Part shown: positions 23,493 to 33,489 of the stretch, one piece after another
How the letters are laid out: every line of letters starts with the position of its first letter
Numbering within the stretch: the stretch's first letter is position 1
From: Monomorium pharaonis
Taxonomy: Eukaryota; Arthropoda; Insecta; Hymenoptera; Formicidae
Length of the DNA: 64,000 nucleotides
Direction: 5' to 3'
Assembly: GCF_013373865.1 (NCBI RefSeq)
Contig: NC_050472.1
Span: forward strand, 12,795,913-12,859,912
Notes under the pieces: model-generated
What the model saw: the letters and a program-made list of their open reading frames with translations, nothing else
Databases searched by the model: none
What the model was told of the DNA's origin: nothing
Program-made: the position numbers and the translations under genes

Positions 23493-23589
23493 CTGAGTTT
23501 TCGCAATTAATAGATTTCGCTATTTTATCGCTTTTCGCGTAGTAAAAAAAAAAACTATATACTAATCGCTATTTTCTTAGTGTTTTGTA

Positions 23590-24201
23590 CTAATAGTTAC
23601 ATATCATTCGTAGCTGGTATTGCTCGTTCTCAGATTCGCGTACACATAGATTTAAAACTTTTCGAGGCTGAACATGTTCATGTCGTCGGGTCTCGTTTAT
23701 GGCCTCTTCTTCGTCGAGGAATATCTCGATGCACTTCCGGCAGTCTCTGGCAGGGCACACGTTCATTAGCACTTTTCCGCATTTGAAACACTGGGTGATC
23801 GTTTCTCAATGTTTGTCAGGTGAGAGCTGCGTCCGGTATCCGTGTGCCGATGGATCTCGTATGGTGCAATAAAGCCGGTATCGTTGGCGATAACAGCTTC
23901 GGCACCATCTTCTCCAAGGAAACTCTGTTTCCACTAGACATCTCTCTGTTGGTTGGAGGCAGATGCTTCGTAGGAGTCTCCCGTACCTTTCTGGGTGGTC
24001 CAATGGGCGCACTCCATCGATGGGCTGACTGAGTTCAAATTCCATAGGAATTTTCATCCTGTCTTTATGCTGGAAATTCTATGTCGCCGGGGTAATTTGC
24101 GGGGCTGGTTCCGCCTGGCTGCTGCTGTGTTCTTGAGCTTGAACTTTGTTTACCGTAACGACAGTATCGAGTCTTTGGGGCTCGATTGGGTCATCAGTTT
24201 T
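23590..24201 (-). pseudogene. candidate accessory ORF between env and 3' LTR, cysteine-rich
   Basis: One minus-strand frame is open for 204 codons except for a TAG at 24079-24081 and a TGA at 23806-23808. It encodes a Gln/Ser/Pro-rich start, an Arg/Cys-rich middle, and a C-terminal cluster CFKCGKVLMNVCPARDCRKC (C-x2-C...C-x4-C-x2-C) followed by an acidic helix-like segment. Such a zinc-ribbon-like module 3' of env is not part of the standard errantivirus gene set. I know no homologue. The first ATG is at 24057; a spliced start is possible. The alternative is chance openness, but the spacing of cysteines across a single frame argues against it. Confidence 0.4.
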
Positions 24202-24517
24202 TTATAATCCCGTAGAAAATGGAAGTGGTGGGGTGTAATTCCCTAAATCGGACCATATATGGTCATAGTCAATTCAGCTGTGCACATCCGGTGTGTGAGC
24301 GAAATTTGCAGAAAGAAGTTTTTGATTCTTTGGTTCCGGTGTAACGTGATATATCGTGTGGTCTGATTTTGTTAATCCGAGACGTAGAGCTGTGCAAACT
24401 AATGCCACGCTTTTTTCCCGTGGGGGAAATGGATCATATTGTATAAAAAATATAATAATTACTATTACATATAGTTGTTAATTACATATATATATATATA
24501 TATATATGTTTTTTGTG
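24202..24517 (-). other. env downstream region
   Basis: No ORF of note. Contains a (TA)n run at about 24487-24508. Confidence 0.4.
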
Positions 24518-26308
24518 TTAGAAACGTGTGCTGTTGCTTCGTTTTAGGATAGATCTTGGTATCGTACATTCTGTATCTATATCTAATGTGACCCGCTTAT
24601 TGTTATTCCGCTTTTTCTTTTTTATTATAATAAATTCTATTACTACGGCTATTATTATTATTACAATTGTTGTTCCGCTTGTTGCCATTGGAAAAATAAA
24701 GTGTGGCGACTGAAAAATCAAACTTGAATCTTTATCTAGTTCGTTGTCTATCTCCTCTAATTTATCCTTGGAATTTTTTAATTCCGTTGGATTTGGTATA
24801 ATATTTTGTAATTTTATTTTCTTGAGGCCTGTATCGTTTTCTAAGCCAGGCTTCTGTAGTAGTGAAATATTATACTGAGGTAGATATGATTCTACTCTTG
24901 TCTCATGTGACATCTTGGGTGATCTTATAATTGTATTTTCTGTCACTAACTTACAGTTATTTTTTAATGTAATTTTACCTACTTTTTCAATTGTTTCCTT
25001 TATTTTTCCGTGGTCTTTACAATGTAGAGTAATTACTTGTTTTCGTGGTGACGAATATAGCCACGAGTGTGAATTACTTAGCGCTATCCAAAGGCTGTGG
25101 TTCGACGTCGCATTTTTTATGTTACAATTTTTATAATGATCTTTAGTTTCTAGGTACATTTTTATTTCGCAGATAGAGTCTGGGTTTATTCGATATACGG
25201 GGTGATTTTCCGCGCATAGGTATTCGGTATTTATCTCTATGCATTTCCGCAGGTCGTTCTTTGCGAGGATTATGTAAGTACGCTGTTCTGTATCTATTGC
25301 GATCAGGGGATTGTTAATTTCTACGAACGAGAAAATGTTGTTCTGACTTGGGATAGGTAACGGAATTACACTTAGTATTTCGTATTTTGGCATCAAAATT
25401 AGAGGGAATCGTAAAATAGTATATATATTTATTTGGCCGCAGTATGCGCCTACTGTCGCAAATTTCTCTATTGTCGACCATTCATTCTCTTTTATTCTGA
25501 ATGGGAAGTAGAGTCCTTCGGGCAATTGCGAGCTAGCGTCTTTAAGTGATTCTATTATTATTGAAATGGGTGTTAAACGAGGATGCAGAATTCCTTCTTT
25601 CAAAAACGTTAAATATTCTAGTACGTCTTCCGCGTCGTGTGTTAGATCAGACAGTACCGCGTTAATTATTATAAAATTTTCGTGTAGGTTACTTTGGCGT
25701 TCATTTTCTAATAATTTTGTTCTTAATTTGTCTGTCGCGTCCGCGAGAGTATTTTCGTTTTGTCGAATAGTTCTTTCACTGTTATCAATGTGGGCGATAG
25801 TGGCTTGCATTATTTTTATTTGGTTCTTTATTGCGTGTTTGTTTAGTTCCTGTGAGTCGTGTAATATCGTTAATTGTTTGTTAATTAATTTTTCGTCGTT
25901 TGCGTCCATCGTACCAAATAATGATTTTGCGACTGACCCTATCCCGTCGATTAATCCTCTTTTGTGTATTCTTGTATTGTATGTTGAGTTTATGCGTTCT
26001 ATTAGTTTATTAGTTCTTTCACACCCTTTTGCAATGACGCTGTGTAGATTTTCGCATGTTTCTTTACCTATGACTGCTATCATTTTGCATAGATTATCCG
26101 TTTTGCGTACATATTTTTCTACCTGTGTGAGTCATTTTGATAGTGACGTCACGTCTATCTTGATGACCACCTTCCAGAAGGATTCAACCTGATGTAATCC
26201 TCCTAGCTTTTCGAAATATATCCCTGGATGGTGCGTAAATTTTTCTATTTCATACGGCGCCTTCATGTCCGGGTCTTCTGCGGAACTTAGCGTCACCCAG
26301 ATTATAAA
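24518..26308 (-). pseudogene. env: envelope glycoprotein (errantivirus-type Env), one internal stop
   Basis: A single frame runs for about 596 codons with one TGA at 26132-26134. Below the stop, from the first ATG at 26083, 521 residues are intact. Family features seen: a dibasic cleavage-type site followed by a glycine-rich fusion-peptide-like stretch (RIHKRGLIDGIGSVAKSLFG, near 25965), long heptad-rich helices after it, conserved cysteines in the ectodomain, and a C-terminal membrane anchor (TTIVIIIIAVVIEFII) with a basic cytoplasmic tail. This matches insect-retrovirus Env of the baculovirus-F-like type, a class I fusion protein at the membrane. A CAG splice-acceptor candidate at 26310-26312 would begin the exon, implying a spliced env RNA whose signal-peptide start lies upstream. 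The TGA removes the N-terminal subunit from the frame, so this copy is probably non-functional. Confidence 0.88.
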
Positions 26309-26681
26309 TCTGTAATTATTTTGTTTTATTAAAAATTTTTTTTTTTTTGTTCGTGGGTATGTATTATATCTAGTTACTATAAAAGTATTTTTATAATGTG
26401 GTCGCTGTGGGACCGTGGGTGCGGAAAAGGATTCTCAAGTTCAGATGGGGGCGGAAAAGAATTCTCCAATTTGTATTGTTTATTATTTCGCGCTTCAAAA
26501 TGGGTCATATTTTCGTTTCCGTTGCCTGTGTGTCTCGTTGATTCCTCATTTTTTTATCGTTGCTTAGCGTTGCATCCTGTTATCTGTTTACACCTTCTTT
26601 CGTGTGTCTTTTCTCCTCTGGACGATCCGGCCCTTTAGTCTCTTGTCGACTATCCTTTCGTGCGTTTGCTCTGGAGTAATC

Positions 26682-27300
26682 ATGTCTCGGCGCGAAGTTA
26701 ATCTTGCCTCTTCTGGCGAGGAAAGTGGTGAAGGGAGCAGTGATAGCTCCAGTAATTTTAGTGACTTAGACACGGTGATGCTTTTAGGCGAAAGTTTTTC
26801 GTCTGATGAGGGGGAATATTTCACTTCTGCTGAGCCTTTGCCTGTCAGCGGTTACGAGCATCTGTCCGGGCATGATGGTGGTCCAGCTCTCTGGGAGGGC
26901 ATGGACTCCGAGGATTTTATTCCAGCCGGAGCAGAATCCTCTGGTGCAGGGGTGCACCCGTATTCTGAGGATCATCTCTCCGAATATTCCGGGGGTTTTG
27001 AAGGTCTCGCGGAGGGCTTGTTTGCTGCTCTCCTTGATTGTTCCCTGTCTGGGGAGGAAAACGGATCTGGGTCCGCGGAGTTAAACTCCGGTAACCGGGG
27101 CGGTTCCGGTCGAAGAGGGCAAGGGAGTCGTGATCCCTGGCCCCTTGTTGGCTCACTTTTTGACTCATGATTATGGTGAGGAATTTGGGGACAACCTCGA
27201 TCTTGAATTCGAGTTCGCGGTTGACTATTTTCTGCGCGAAGGGTTTTTGCCGCCTTTTGAACTTTCTCCGGAAGATCCGGATATGGACAAGGTGGATTAA
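26682..27300 (+). CDS. antisense acidic ORF between pol and env (possible accessory gene)
   Basis: On the plus strand, opposite to the retroelement, an ATG at 26682 opens 162 codons to a TGA at 27168. A second frame open from 27085 continues the same composition to a TAA at 27298, so a single frame change within the 27085-27167 overlap would give a protein of ~205 residues. It is Ser/Glu/Gly-rich (SSGEESGEGSSDSS near its start), strongly acidic, and ends in an acidic, aromatic tail. No domain is recognised. The sense strand here has no retroviral gene, so this is not a shadow of pol or env. The composition would suit an acidic regulatory protein, but that is speculation. It could also be a captured host fragment. 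Confidence 0.45.
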
Positions 27301-27568
27301 TTAACTTGCAACAACATTATTCTCCCGTCTAGTTTGTAGTGTATAGTGCTAAGTCTTTAGTGTAGTGTGTAGTTTTAGTTTCTACGTTTAGTGTATAGTT
27401 CTTGTTTTTTGACTGACTGCCGTTGGAATTATTAAGGTGGATTATGTCCCTGGCTGGCGGTCTTCGTTTTGGTGAGTTTAATTCCTTTTATTTATTATAT
27501 TTCTCTTCTTTATTTTTATTGTGTATGCGTGCATGTGTGCATGTTTTATTTTCTCTCTTGACCGCGGG

Positions 27569-30160
27569 TTAGGCTTCAATAAACGGTTTCAAACGGTTTA
27601 CGTGTACGCGCGTCGTTGTCCTCCCCCGCTTTATTGTATAGTTTATATTAGAATGTTTTTCGGTTACCGTATACGGTCCGGTCCATTGCGCGTCGAGTTT
27701 CTTCGATCTTCCGCGTCGGAGCGTTTCGTCGTATAGTAATACTTTTTCGCCGACTTTAAATTTTATTTCTTTCGTCTTTTTATCGTACTGCGTCTTGGCC
27801 TTGGCCCTTTCGTCTTTTATATTTTCGCGTGCGACACGATTAGTAGCCCTTAATCGTTCCCGTAATTCCTGCGCGTAATCGTCGTAGTTGTAGGTAGGTT
27901 TAGGCGGTTTTGTCAGGGCCGTCGGCAGTTCTGCCTGTCGACCGTAGATTAATTCAAACGGTGTGTACCCTGTCGCCGTATGAGGCGTTGTATTATAGGT
28001 GTGCATCGCGTACGGGATCCATTCGTCCCAATCGGTTTGGTCCTTATTTATATAATGTCGCAGGTATTCTGCTAAGGTCCGATGTGATCGCTCGAGGATA
28101 CCATTGCTCTTGGGATGGTATGCGGTAGTCTGAATTTTATTTATCTTCAGTAGCTTGCACGTATTCTTGAAAATTTCACTCAGGAAGTTGGTGCCTTGGT
28201 CGGTCAGTACGTATTCCGGCGTTCCGTATTCTAGGACGATCTTCGTGACAAATTCTTTGCTCACGGTATTTGCTTCCTGATTCGGTATAGGTATCGCCTT
28301 ACTAAATTTTGTAAGATGGTCTTGGAATGTTAATAGGTATCGATTTTCGTTTTTTGTTAGCGTTAGTGGTCCCACTATATTCAGCGCACATTTTTCGAAA
28401 GGTCGGCTAGGAGTGTCCGTGACGACAAGAGGGGCTTTTATTCTCCGAGAAAGTTTATTCTTCTGACAAAGCTCACATTTTTTAATGTACCGCTCTACAT
28501 CGGCCGTTAATCCGGGCCAATTATGTGTCAATCGTATTCTTTTTATTGTTCTCTCAATTCCTTGGTGCCCTCCCGTAGGTGCATCATGATATTCATATAG
28601 AATTTGTTTTTTCTTTTCTTCTGTGTATGCTGGTTCGCATACGTTGTCCTCTTCCTTTTCTTCTTCTGTAGATGCACGTGCGTATTCGCCGTCTTCGTCT
28701 AATGTGAGGATTTTATCAGCTGCTTCTGTAACGTGAGCTTCCCGCTTCACGTTGCGACTTAGCGCGTCGGCGTTCGCGTTCGCTCGACCAGCCTTATGAA
28801 TAATTTCATAATCATATTCCTCCAGGTTTAATCGCCATCGGATCAATCTTGATCCGGGGTCATTTACGTTAAATAACCATATGAGGGGTTTGTGATCGGT
28901 TACGATTTTGAATTTTGTCCCATAGACATATGGCCGAAAGTGTTTTACAGCCCATACTATTGCAAGTAATTCTTTCTCTGTCGTGCTGTAGTTTTGCTCG
29001 GCGCGGTTTAATATTCTGCTTGCGTAAGCGATGGGACGGTTTTTTCCTACCGGTCCCTGTGACAGTACGGCTTCTATTGCATAATCTGAGGCATCAGTAG
29101 TCACATTGAATTCTTTTGCAAAGTCTGGATATTGAAGTACGGGCGCCGTGGTTAGTTTTTCTTTTAATGTATTGAAAGCTATTTGCTGTTCGGCATTCCA
29201 CGCGAATGTTTCCGTCTTTTTTGTTAGTTTCGTTAATGGTTTCGCAATCTTGGAAAAATTGCTGATAAATTTTCTGTAATATCCGACCAAGCCTATAAAT
29301 GATTGGATATCTTTGACCTTTTTGGGCTTCGGAAAATCTTCTATGGCTTGCAATTTTGCTGGGTCGGGCGATATTCCATCTTCGGAAATTACATGTCCTA
29401 GGTAATTTACTTCTTTGCGCAGGAATTCGCACTTGTCCGGTTGCAACTTTAAGTTCGCTTCTCGTAGGCGTTGCAATACTTCCGTTAGGCGTTTATTGTG
29501 GTCGTTTAGACTCGATCCGTATATCACTATGTCATCGAGATATACTAGGCATCTGAGTCCTTGAATTCCCATGAGTACCGAGTTCATCAGCCTCTGGAAT
29601 GTGGCTGGCGCATTTTTTAATCCAAAGGGCATCCGATTATATTCATAATGTCCATATGGTGTCGAGAACGCTGTTTTTTGTTTATCTGGCTCAGCCATCG
29701 GTATCTGATGATACCCCGACGCTAAATCTAGCGTCGAAAAATATTTGGCGTTTCCCAGTTGATCTAGTATTTCTTCAATATTGGGTAGGGGGAAAGAATC
29801 GCCAATTGTTAGATCATTAAGCTTTCGAAAGTCGATCACGATTCGGAGCTTTGGTTTTCCAGACGAGTCAGCTTTTTTGGGTACTACTAGTAGCGGTGCA
29901 TTCCATTGGCTCGTGCTGGCTCTGATAATGCCATCGTGCAGCATTTGTTTTATCTGTGTATTCACCTCTTCCTTATGCTTTGCGGGGAGGCGATACGGCC
30001 GTACGTTGACCGGCGATGAGTCGGTTTGTGTACATATCTCGTGTTTCACTGCTGCAGTGCATGTCAGTGGTTCTCCACTTAGGTGGAAGATATCTTGGTA
30101 TTCTTCGCATATCCGTGTGAGTGCCTGTCGTTCTTCTGAATTGAGATGCTGGGTACGCAA
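27569..30160 (-). CDS. pol: Gypsy pol: reverse transcriptase, RNase H, integrase
   Basis: 863 residues. In order: the RT palm with FSTLDLASGYHQI and the catalytic YLDDIVIYG (about residues 130-250); the RNase H segment with TDASDYAIEAVLSQ and EKELLAIVWAVKHFRPY (about 350-430); the integrase zinc module H...H...CELCQ (about 540-590); the integrase core with LTDQGTNF and ILERSHRTLAEYL (about 640-720); and a C-terminal DNA-binding part. The first integrase catalytic aspartate, normally in a D-IVGPL context, is Asn here (ALNIVGPL), so strand transfer should fail. The frame is the same as gag-protease, separated by a TAA (30230-30232) and a TGA (30167-30169). The reported first codon is TTG, so there is no independent start; expression would need fusion to gag. 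Confidence 0.95.
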   Translation of the reverse strand: MRTQHLNSEERQALTRICEEYQDIFHLSGEPLTCTAAVKHEICTQTDSSPVNVRPYRLPAKHKEEVNTQIKQMLHDGIIRASTSQWNAPLLVVPKKADSSGKPKLRIVIDFRKLNDLTIGDSFPLPNIEEILDQLGNAKYFSTLDLASGYHQIPMAEPDKQKTAFSTPYGHYEYNRMPFGLKNAPATFQRLMNSVLMGIQGLRCLVYLDDIVIYGSSLNDHNKRLTEVLQRLREANLKLQPDKCEFLRKEVNYLGHVISEDGISPDPAKLQAIEDFPKPKKVKDIQSFIGLVGYYRKFISNFSKIAKPLTKLTKKTETFAWNAEQQIAFNTLKEKLTTAPVLQYPDFAKEFNVTTDASDYAIEAVLSQGPVGKNRPIAYASRILNRAEQNYSTTEKELLAIVWAVKHFRPYVYGTKFKIVTDHKPLIWLFNVNDPGSRLIRWRLNLEEYDYEIIHKAGRANANADALSRNVKREAHVTEAADKILTLDEDGEYARASTEEEKEEDNVCEPAYTEEKKKQILYEYHDAPTGGHQGIERTIKRIRLTHNWPGLTADVERYIKKCELCQKNKLSRRIKAPLVVTDTPSRPFEKCALNIVGPLTLTKNENRYLLTFQDHLTKFSKAIPIPNQEANTVSKEFVTKIVLEYGTPEYVLTDQGTNFLSEIFKNTCKLLKINKIQTTAYHPKSNGILERSHRTLAEYLRHYINKDQTDWDEWIPYAMHTYNTTPHTATGYTPFELIYGRQAELPTALTKPPKPTYNYDDYAQELRERLRATNRVARENIKDERAKAKTQYDKKTKEIKFKVGEKVLLYDETLRRGRSKKLDAQWTGPYTVTEKHSNINYTIKRGRTTTRVHVNRLKPFIEA

Positions 30161-30229
30161 TGTTTGTCAGATCCGTTTGCTTCGTGGGAGTTTATTCGCA
30201 CGTTCCGCCTTGTTGATGACCGCGTATAT

Positions 30230-32578
30230 TTAATGATCACTCTCGTCGGGATCCTCTATGGTCACGTGTGGCGTGCGTATCTCTACAGGCTTATCTGTGG
30301 TATTTATGATGCTGACTACGCATGCAAATTCCTTCGGCTCGACCACGCATCGACCGATATATACGCCGGGCTTAGTTTCTTTTGCTTGGATTACTTCGGG
30401 CTGATTTCGGTTAGTGGTTGCTCGGACAATAGTTTCACTGCGCGGTTGTAGGATTATTTTACCGTAAGGTTTAATTTTGAAGGTGACGCCGGCGATGTTC
30501 AATTGTTGCTTGTCGTAATCGCAGATTACGCGGTGGTTTTTCATGAAGTCCAGTCCCAGTATTCCATCGTACTCCATGGGGAAGTCATCCTTGACCACGT
30601 ACATGATATGTCTTAATACCTGTGCGCCTAGATTAATGTGGGCCTGCATGCTTCCGATTGTATACAGTTTGTGCCCCGTTATTCCCGCAAGGGTGATTTT
30701 TTCGGGGGAAATTCTAGTTTTCCCTTTTAAGTTTTTTACCTTGATGAGTGAAAGGGTTGCGCCCGAATCGAAAAGCATGTTGATTTCTCCTGAGCGCGTC
30801 TCTCGTATCGGAAGCGTGATTGGGTCTAGGCCGCTGCTCGGCTGGGCAGCTCGAGTTACTTGCGCGACCTGATACGTCTGAGCGCGCTTATCTTTCTTTC
30901 CGGCTGCTTCCCTTTCGTCTTCACTACTAGATTCGGATTCGGAATTCTTCTTTTTACGTGGTTCGATAGCTTTTTTAGGGTTGCTATTTTTACTCCTATT
31001 ATTTTGTGGTCGTGGAGGGCGATAGGACGTTTTGTTGCGAGGTCTCCCGTTCAAGTGCCAACACTCGGTTTGGGTGTGGCCACGTTTTTTGCAATGCTTG
31101 CAGAATTTCTCTACGGCATTTATACGTGTTTTATCAGGTTGTGGTAGTTTGAATCGGTTCGAGTAACGACTGTTACGACAGTCTTTTCCGTGGTGTCCTA
31201 ATTTTCCGCACTTCCGACATTGTAGCTTATTTTTGTAGCTATCTGCGGCCGGCATATAATATTTGGGTTTCGGTCGGGAAACTGTCGTTCCCTTTATTCG
31301 TTCTTCTGCGGTCGCGGCAGCTATCGCATCCTGCAACGTTGCATATCCTCGTGATCTGACTACGGCTTTTGTGTCGTCGTTTAGCCCTATCTGATAATTC
31401 TCAAGCGTCTGTTGTTGTAGGATATCTAATATTGCGCGTTTATTTTCCGTTGTGTAATGTTGTCGACTCTCTATCATGGACTCGTACAAATCCATTGTTA
31501 ATTTGTCGGCTCTAAGTCCGTAGGTCCGCGCATTTTCTCTGGTTCTTTGTTTGAGAGTATTAAATTCAATTTGTAAATGTGTGGTGCTATTTTTACTCAC
31601 GTAGCACGCTTCTAATTCCTGTCTTAGTTGTTCAAAATTGCGAATTTTTCGCGTTTGGAAGTCCAACATTGCGCGCCCTTTCAATTTGGTGCATAAGATA
31701 GCTCCTAACAGAGTTACCTCGTCGTTCGGATCGATGTTTTCGACCGCATACGTCATCGCGCTTAGAAACTCTTGTAGCTTACTTGCATTCCCGTCGAATT
31801 CAGGGATCATGCAGCGCGCTTCCTTTAGCGGTAAGGACCCGCGGCCTCGCTGGTGACGAACATCATCGTGATCTACGTAGGTTGTGTCTCTCCTGCTGGG
31901 TCGCGATGATCGATAGTCGTGAATGCGCTGAGTGTGTAATTGCGTTTCCCGCACGGCATCTAGGTCTGTTTGTAATCGACGTAATTCTTGGATCACCGCG
32001 CGCAGAGTGTCTCGGACTTCATTGTCTCTTTCTTGCCTGGGCGGTGCTGCTGGTGCAACTGGGTTCTCGCGGATTTCTGGGTGCATTTTTTGAATTTCCC
32101 GCTCTGCGTCGGCTATGAATTGTTGAGCCTCCGATTGTTGAGTTCCCGAGGGTTGGGTTTGTTCGTTGGTACTCATTTCGTATCTCTCAAAAATTTCTTC
32201 AGGATTAAAGATATCGGATTCGTACGAGGTCAGTGAAAATTCACCTCGTGAAGATACGCGGCTCGGAGTGCGACTAACGTACGGTCTCGTTCGTCTGTCC
32301 ACACGGTCCCGTCGTGTCACGTCAACTGCGTCGGTGGAAAATAAACTGGCGTCGAGGGCCCCGAAAGGAAATTCTCGCTCACGTATGACGTGCTCGGGTA
32401 GCTCGCTATCGCCGTCTAGGAGACGCCCTAAGGCCCTGCGATCGTTATCTCGATCCTCGCGGAGGGCCTGTGCCGCTCGCCACGCTAGTTCTAACTCGCG
32501 ATAGTGTATGAATCGCGCCGCCGTTGCACTGAATAGCTACGATTCGTTTCTTATCGGTGTACTATTGTCGTCGGACAT
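30230..32578 (-). pseudogene. gag: Gypsy gag-protease polyprotein with early stop
   Basis: An ATG at 32576-32578 starts a frame that meets a TAG at 32537-32539 (codon 14) and then stays open to 30230 (~770 codons). Features: an N-terminal region with charged helices, capsid-like central part, two CCHC zinc knuckles (CRKCGKLGHHGKDC and CKHCKKRGHTQTEC), a Lys/Ser/acidic linker, and an aspartic protease with LFDSGATLSLI and ILGLDFM. Nucleic-acid binding and polyprotein processing follow from these. The start often reported for the open part (GTG at 32320) is arbitrary; the upstream in-frame ATG with a context just after the leader is more natural, making the TAG a genuine lesion or a recoding site. 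Confidence 0.88.
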
Positions 32579-32936
32579 TCGCTATCGTTAGTACGCGTTT
32601 CGGTAATAATGTTACCGGGGGTCTACGCAATTCGGGTTCGCATGTCGCTCTTGTTACAAAAGTTTTTTGGTATACAAAATAGTTTTGTGGACTTACATTA
32701 CCGCGATGTATCGCCGCATGTTGTCCGTCGCTCAGCTGCTTGTGGCTGGTGCGTCACGTTGCGGTAGGTCGGTGTCGTCTTAGATAACACTGCTATCGCT
32801 GTTGTCCCGTGCTATCTTCCTTCCTTGTCTTGGAGGATCAGCAGGTCGTCTTCGTTGCGCCTCGTATGAATTGTTGCCCTGGCTTTAACGTTTCTCTTCG
32901 GCGGTTTTCCCTTGTTCTTTCCCTTTCGGCAGTAAA
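32579..32936 (-). promoter_or_regulatory. 5' leader of the Gypsy element
   Basis: About 360 bp between the primer site and gag. Packaging signals and the env splice donor would be expected here, but no site could be chosen with confidence. Confidence 0.5.
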
Positions 32937-32953
32937 TCCCACCGCTGCCACCA
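32937..32953 (-). promoter_or_regulatory. primer binding site, tRNA-Leu type
   Basis: The plus strand reads TCCCACCGCTGCCACCA, which equals the 3' end of eukaryotic tRNA-Leu (…CCCACCGCTGCCA plus CCA). On the minus strand this is an 17-nt primer site beginning TGGTGGCAG, three bases inside the 5' LTR. Confidence 0.8.
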
Positions 32954-32956
32954 ATT

Positions 32957-33489
32957 TGTTGTATCCCTCGTCTCGGGATACAGTGCGGGATCGTTGCCGA
33001 TGACTCCTCGGGATCAGGTTTCCAAAAGATAATGCCGAGAGTTAATAACAAGAGATATATATTTATTCTTCCTCTACACTTTCTTGATCGAACCCGAAAG
33101 ATGTATATCTAAGTACAGTTTGTAGCTTCGACGAGCGACATATACTCGTCGCTATTATTATTAATTATGAGCCCGCTCGTTCTCTTTCCGCGGGCCTTTA
33201 TATACTCAGCTTTTCGGCTTGTTACCAAGGGATGTCACTCGCGGTCACGGGCCTTTGTCCCGTGCACTAGCTTAGCCAGCAATTGCTAGCTAGGCGCATT
33301 CCACCGGAAATCAGGAGATTTCGGGTGGCAAAATGAGTAGTAACCGGATATGTTGCCCGGTGCGATGTCCGGTGTGAAGGCCGGTGCGATGCCCGGTAGC
33401 AAGGCCGGACGGTGATCACGCGAGGTGTCACTCGACACCCTTGTCGTTATTGAAAGTAAAGTTTGTGTGAGTGTCGCGCACTCACAACA
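32957..33489 (-). repeat. 5' LTR of the Gypsy element
   Basis: 533 bp, TGTTGTATCCC...CTCACAACA, nearly identical to 22925-23459. Confidence 0.93.

Larger units (their letters stand above)
22925..33489 (-). mobile_element. nearly complete env-bearing Ty3/Gypsy (errantivirus-like) element
   Basis: 10,565 bp. LTRs of 535 and 533 bp bound gag-protease, pol and env in the order 5'-LTR-PBS-gag/PR-RT/RH/IN-env-PPT-LTR on the minus strand. The LTRs differ at about five places, suggesting a recent insertion. The flanks share CAG(T) next to the ends, so a 4-bp target duplication is possible but imperfect under TG..CA boundaries. Several in-frame stops and an integrase active-site change indicate that this copy cannot make a full set of working proteins. 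Two extra reading frames (26682-27300 plus strand; 23590-24201 minus strand) are described separately. Confidence 0.93.

Noticed and set aside
25566..26192. 208-codon plus-strand ORF
   Set aside because: Exactly antisense to env in a fixed codon register; hydrophobic, Ser/Leu-rich composition is that expected from a mirror of env coding sequence.
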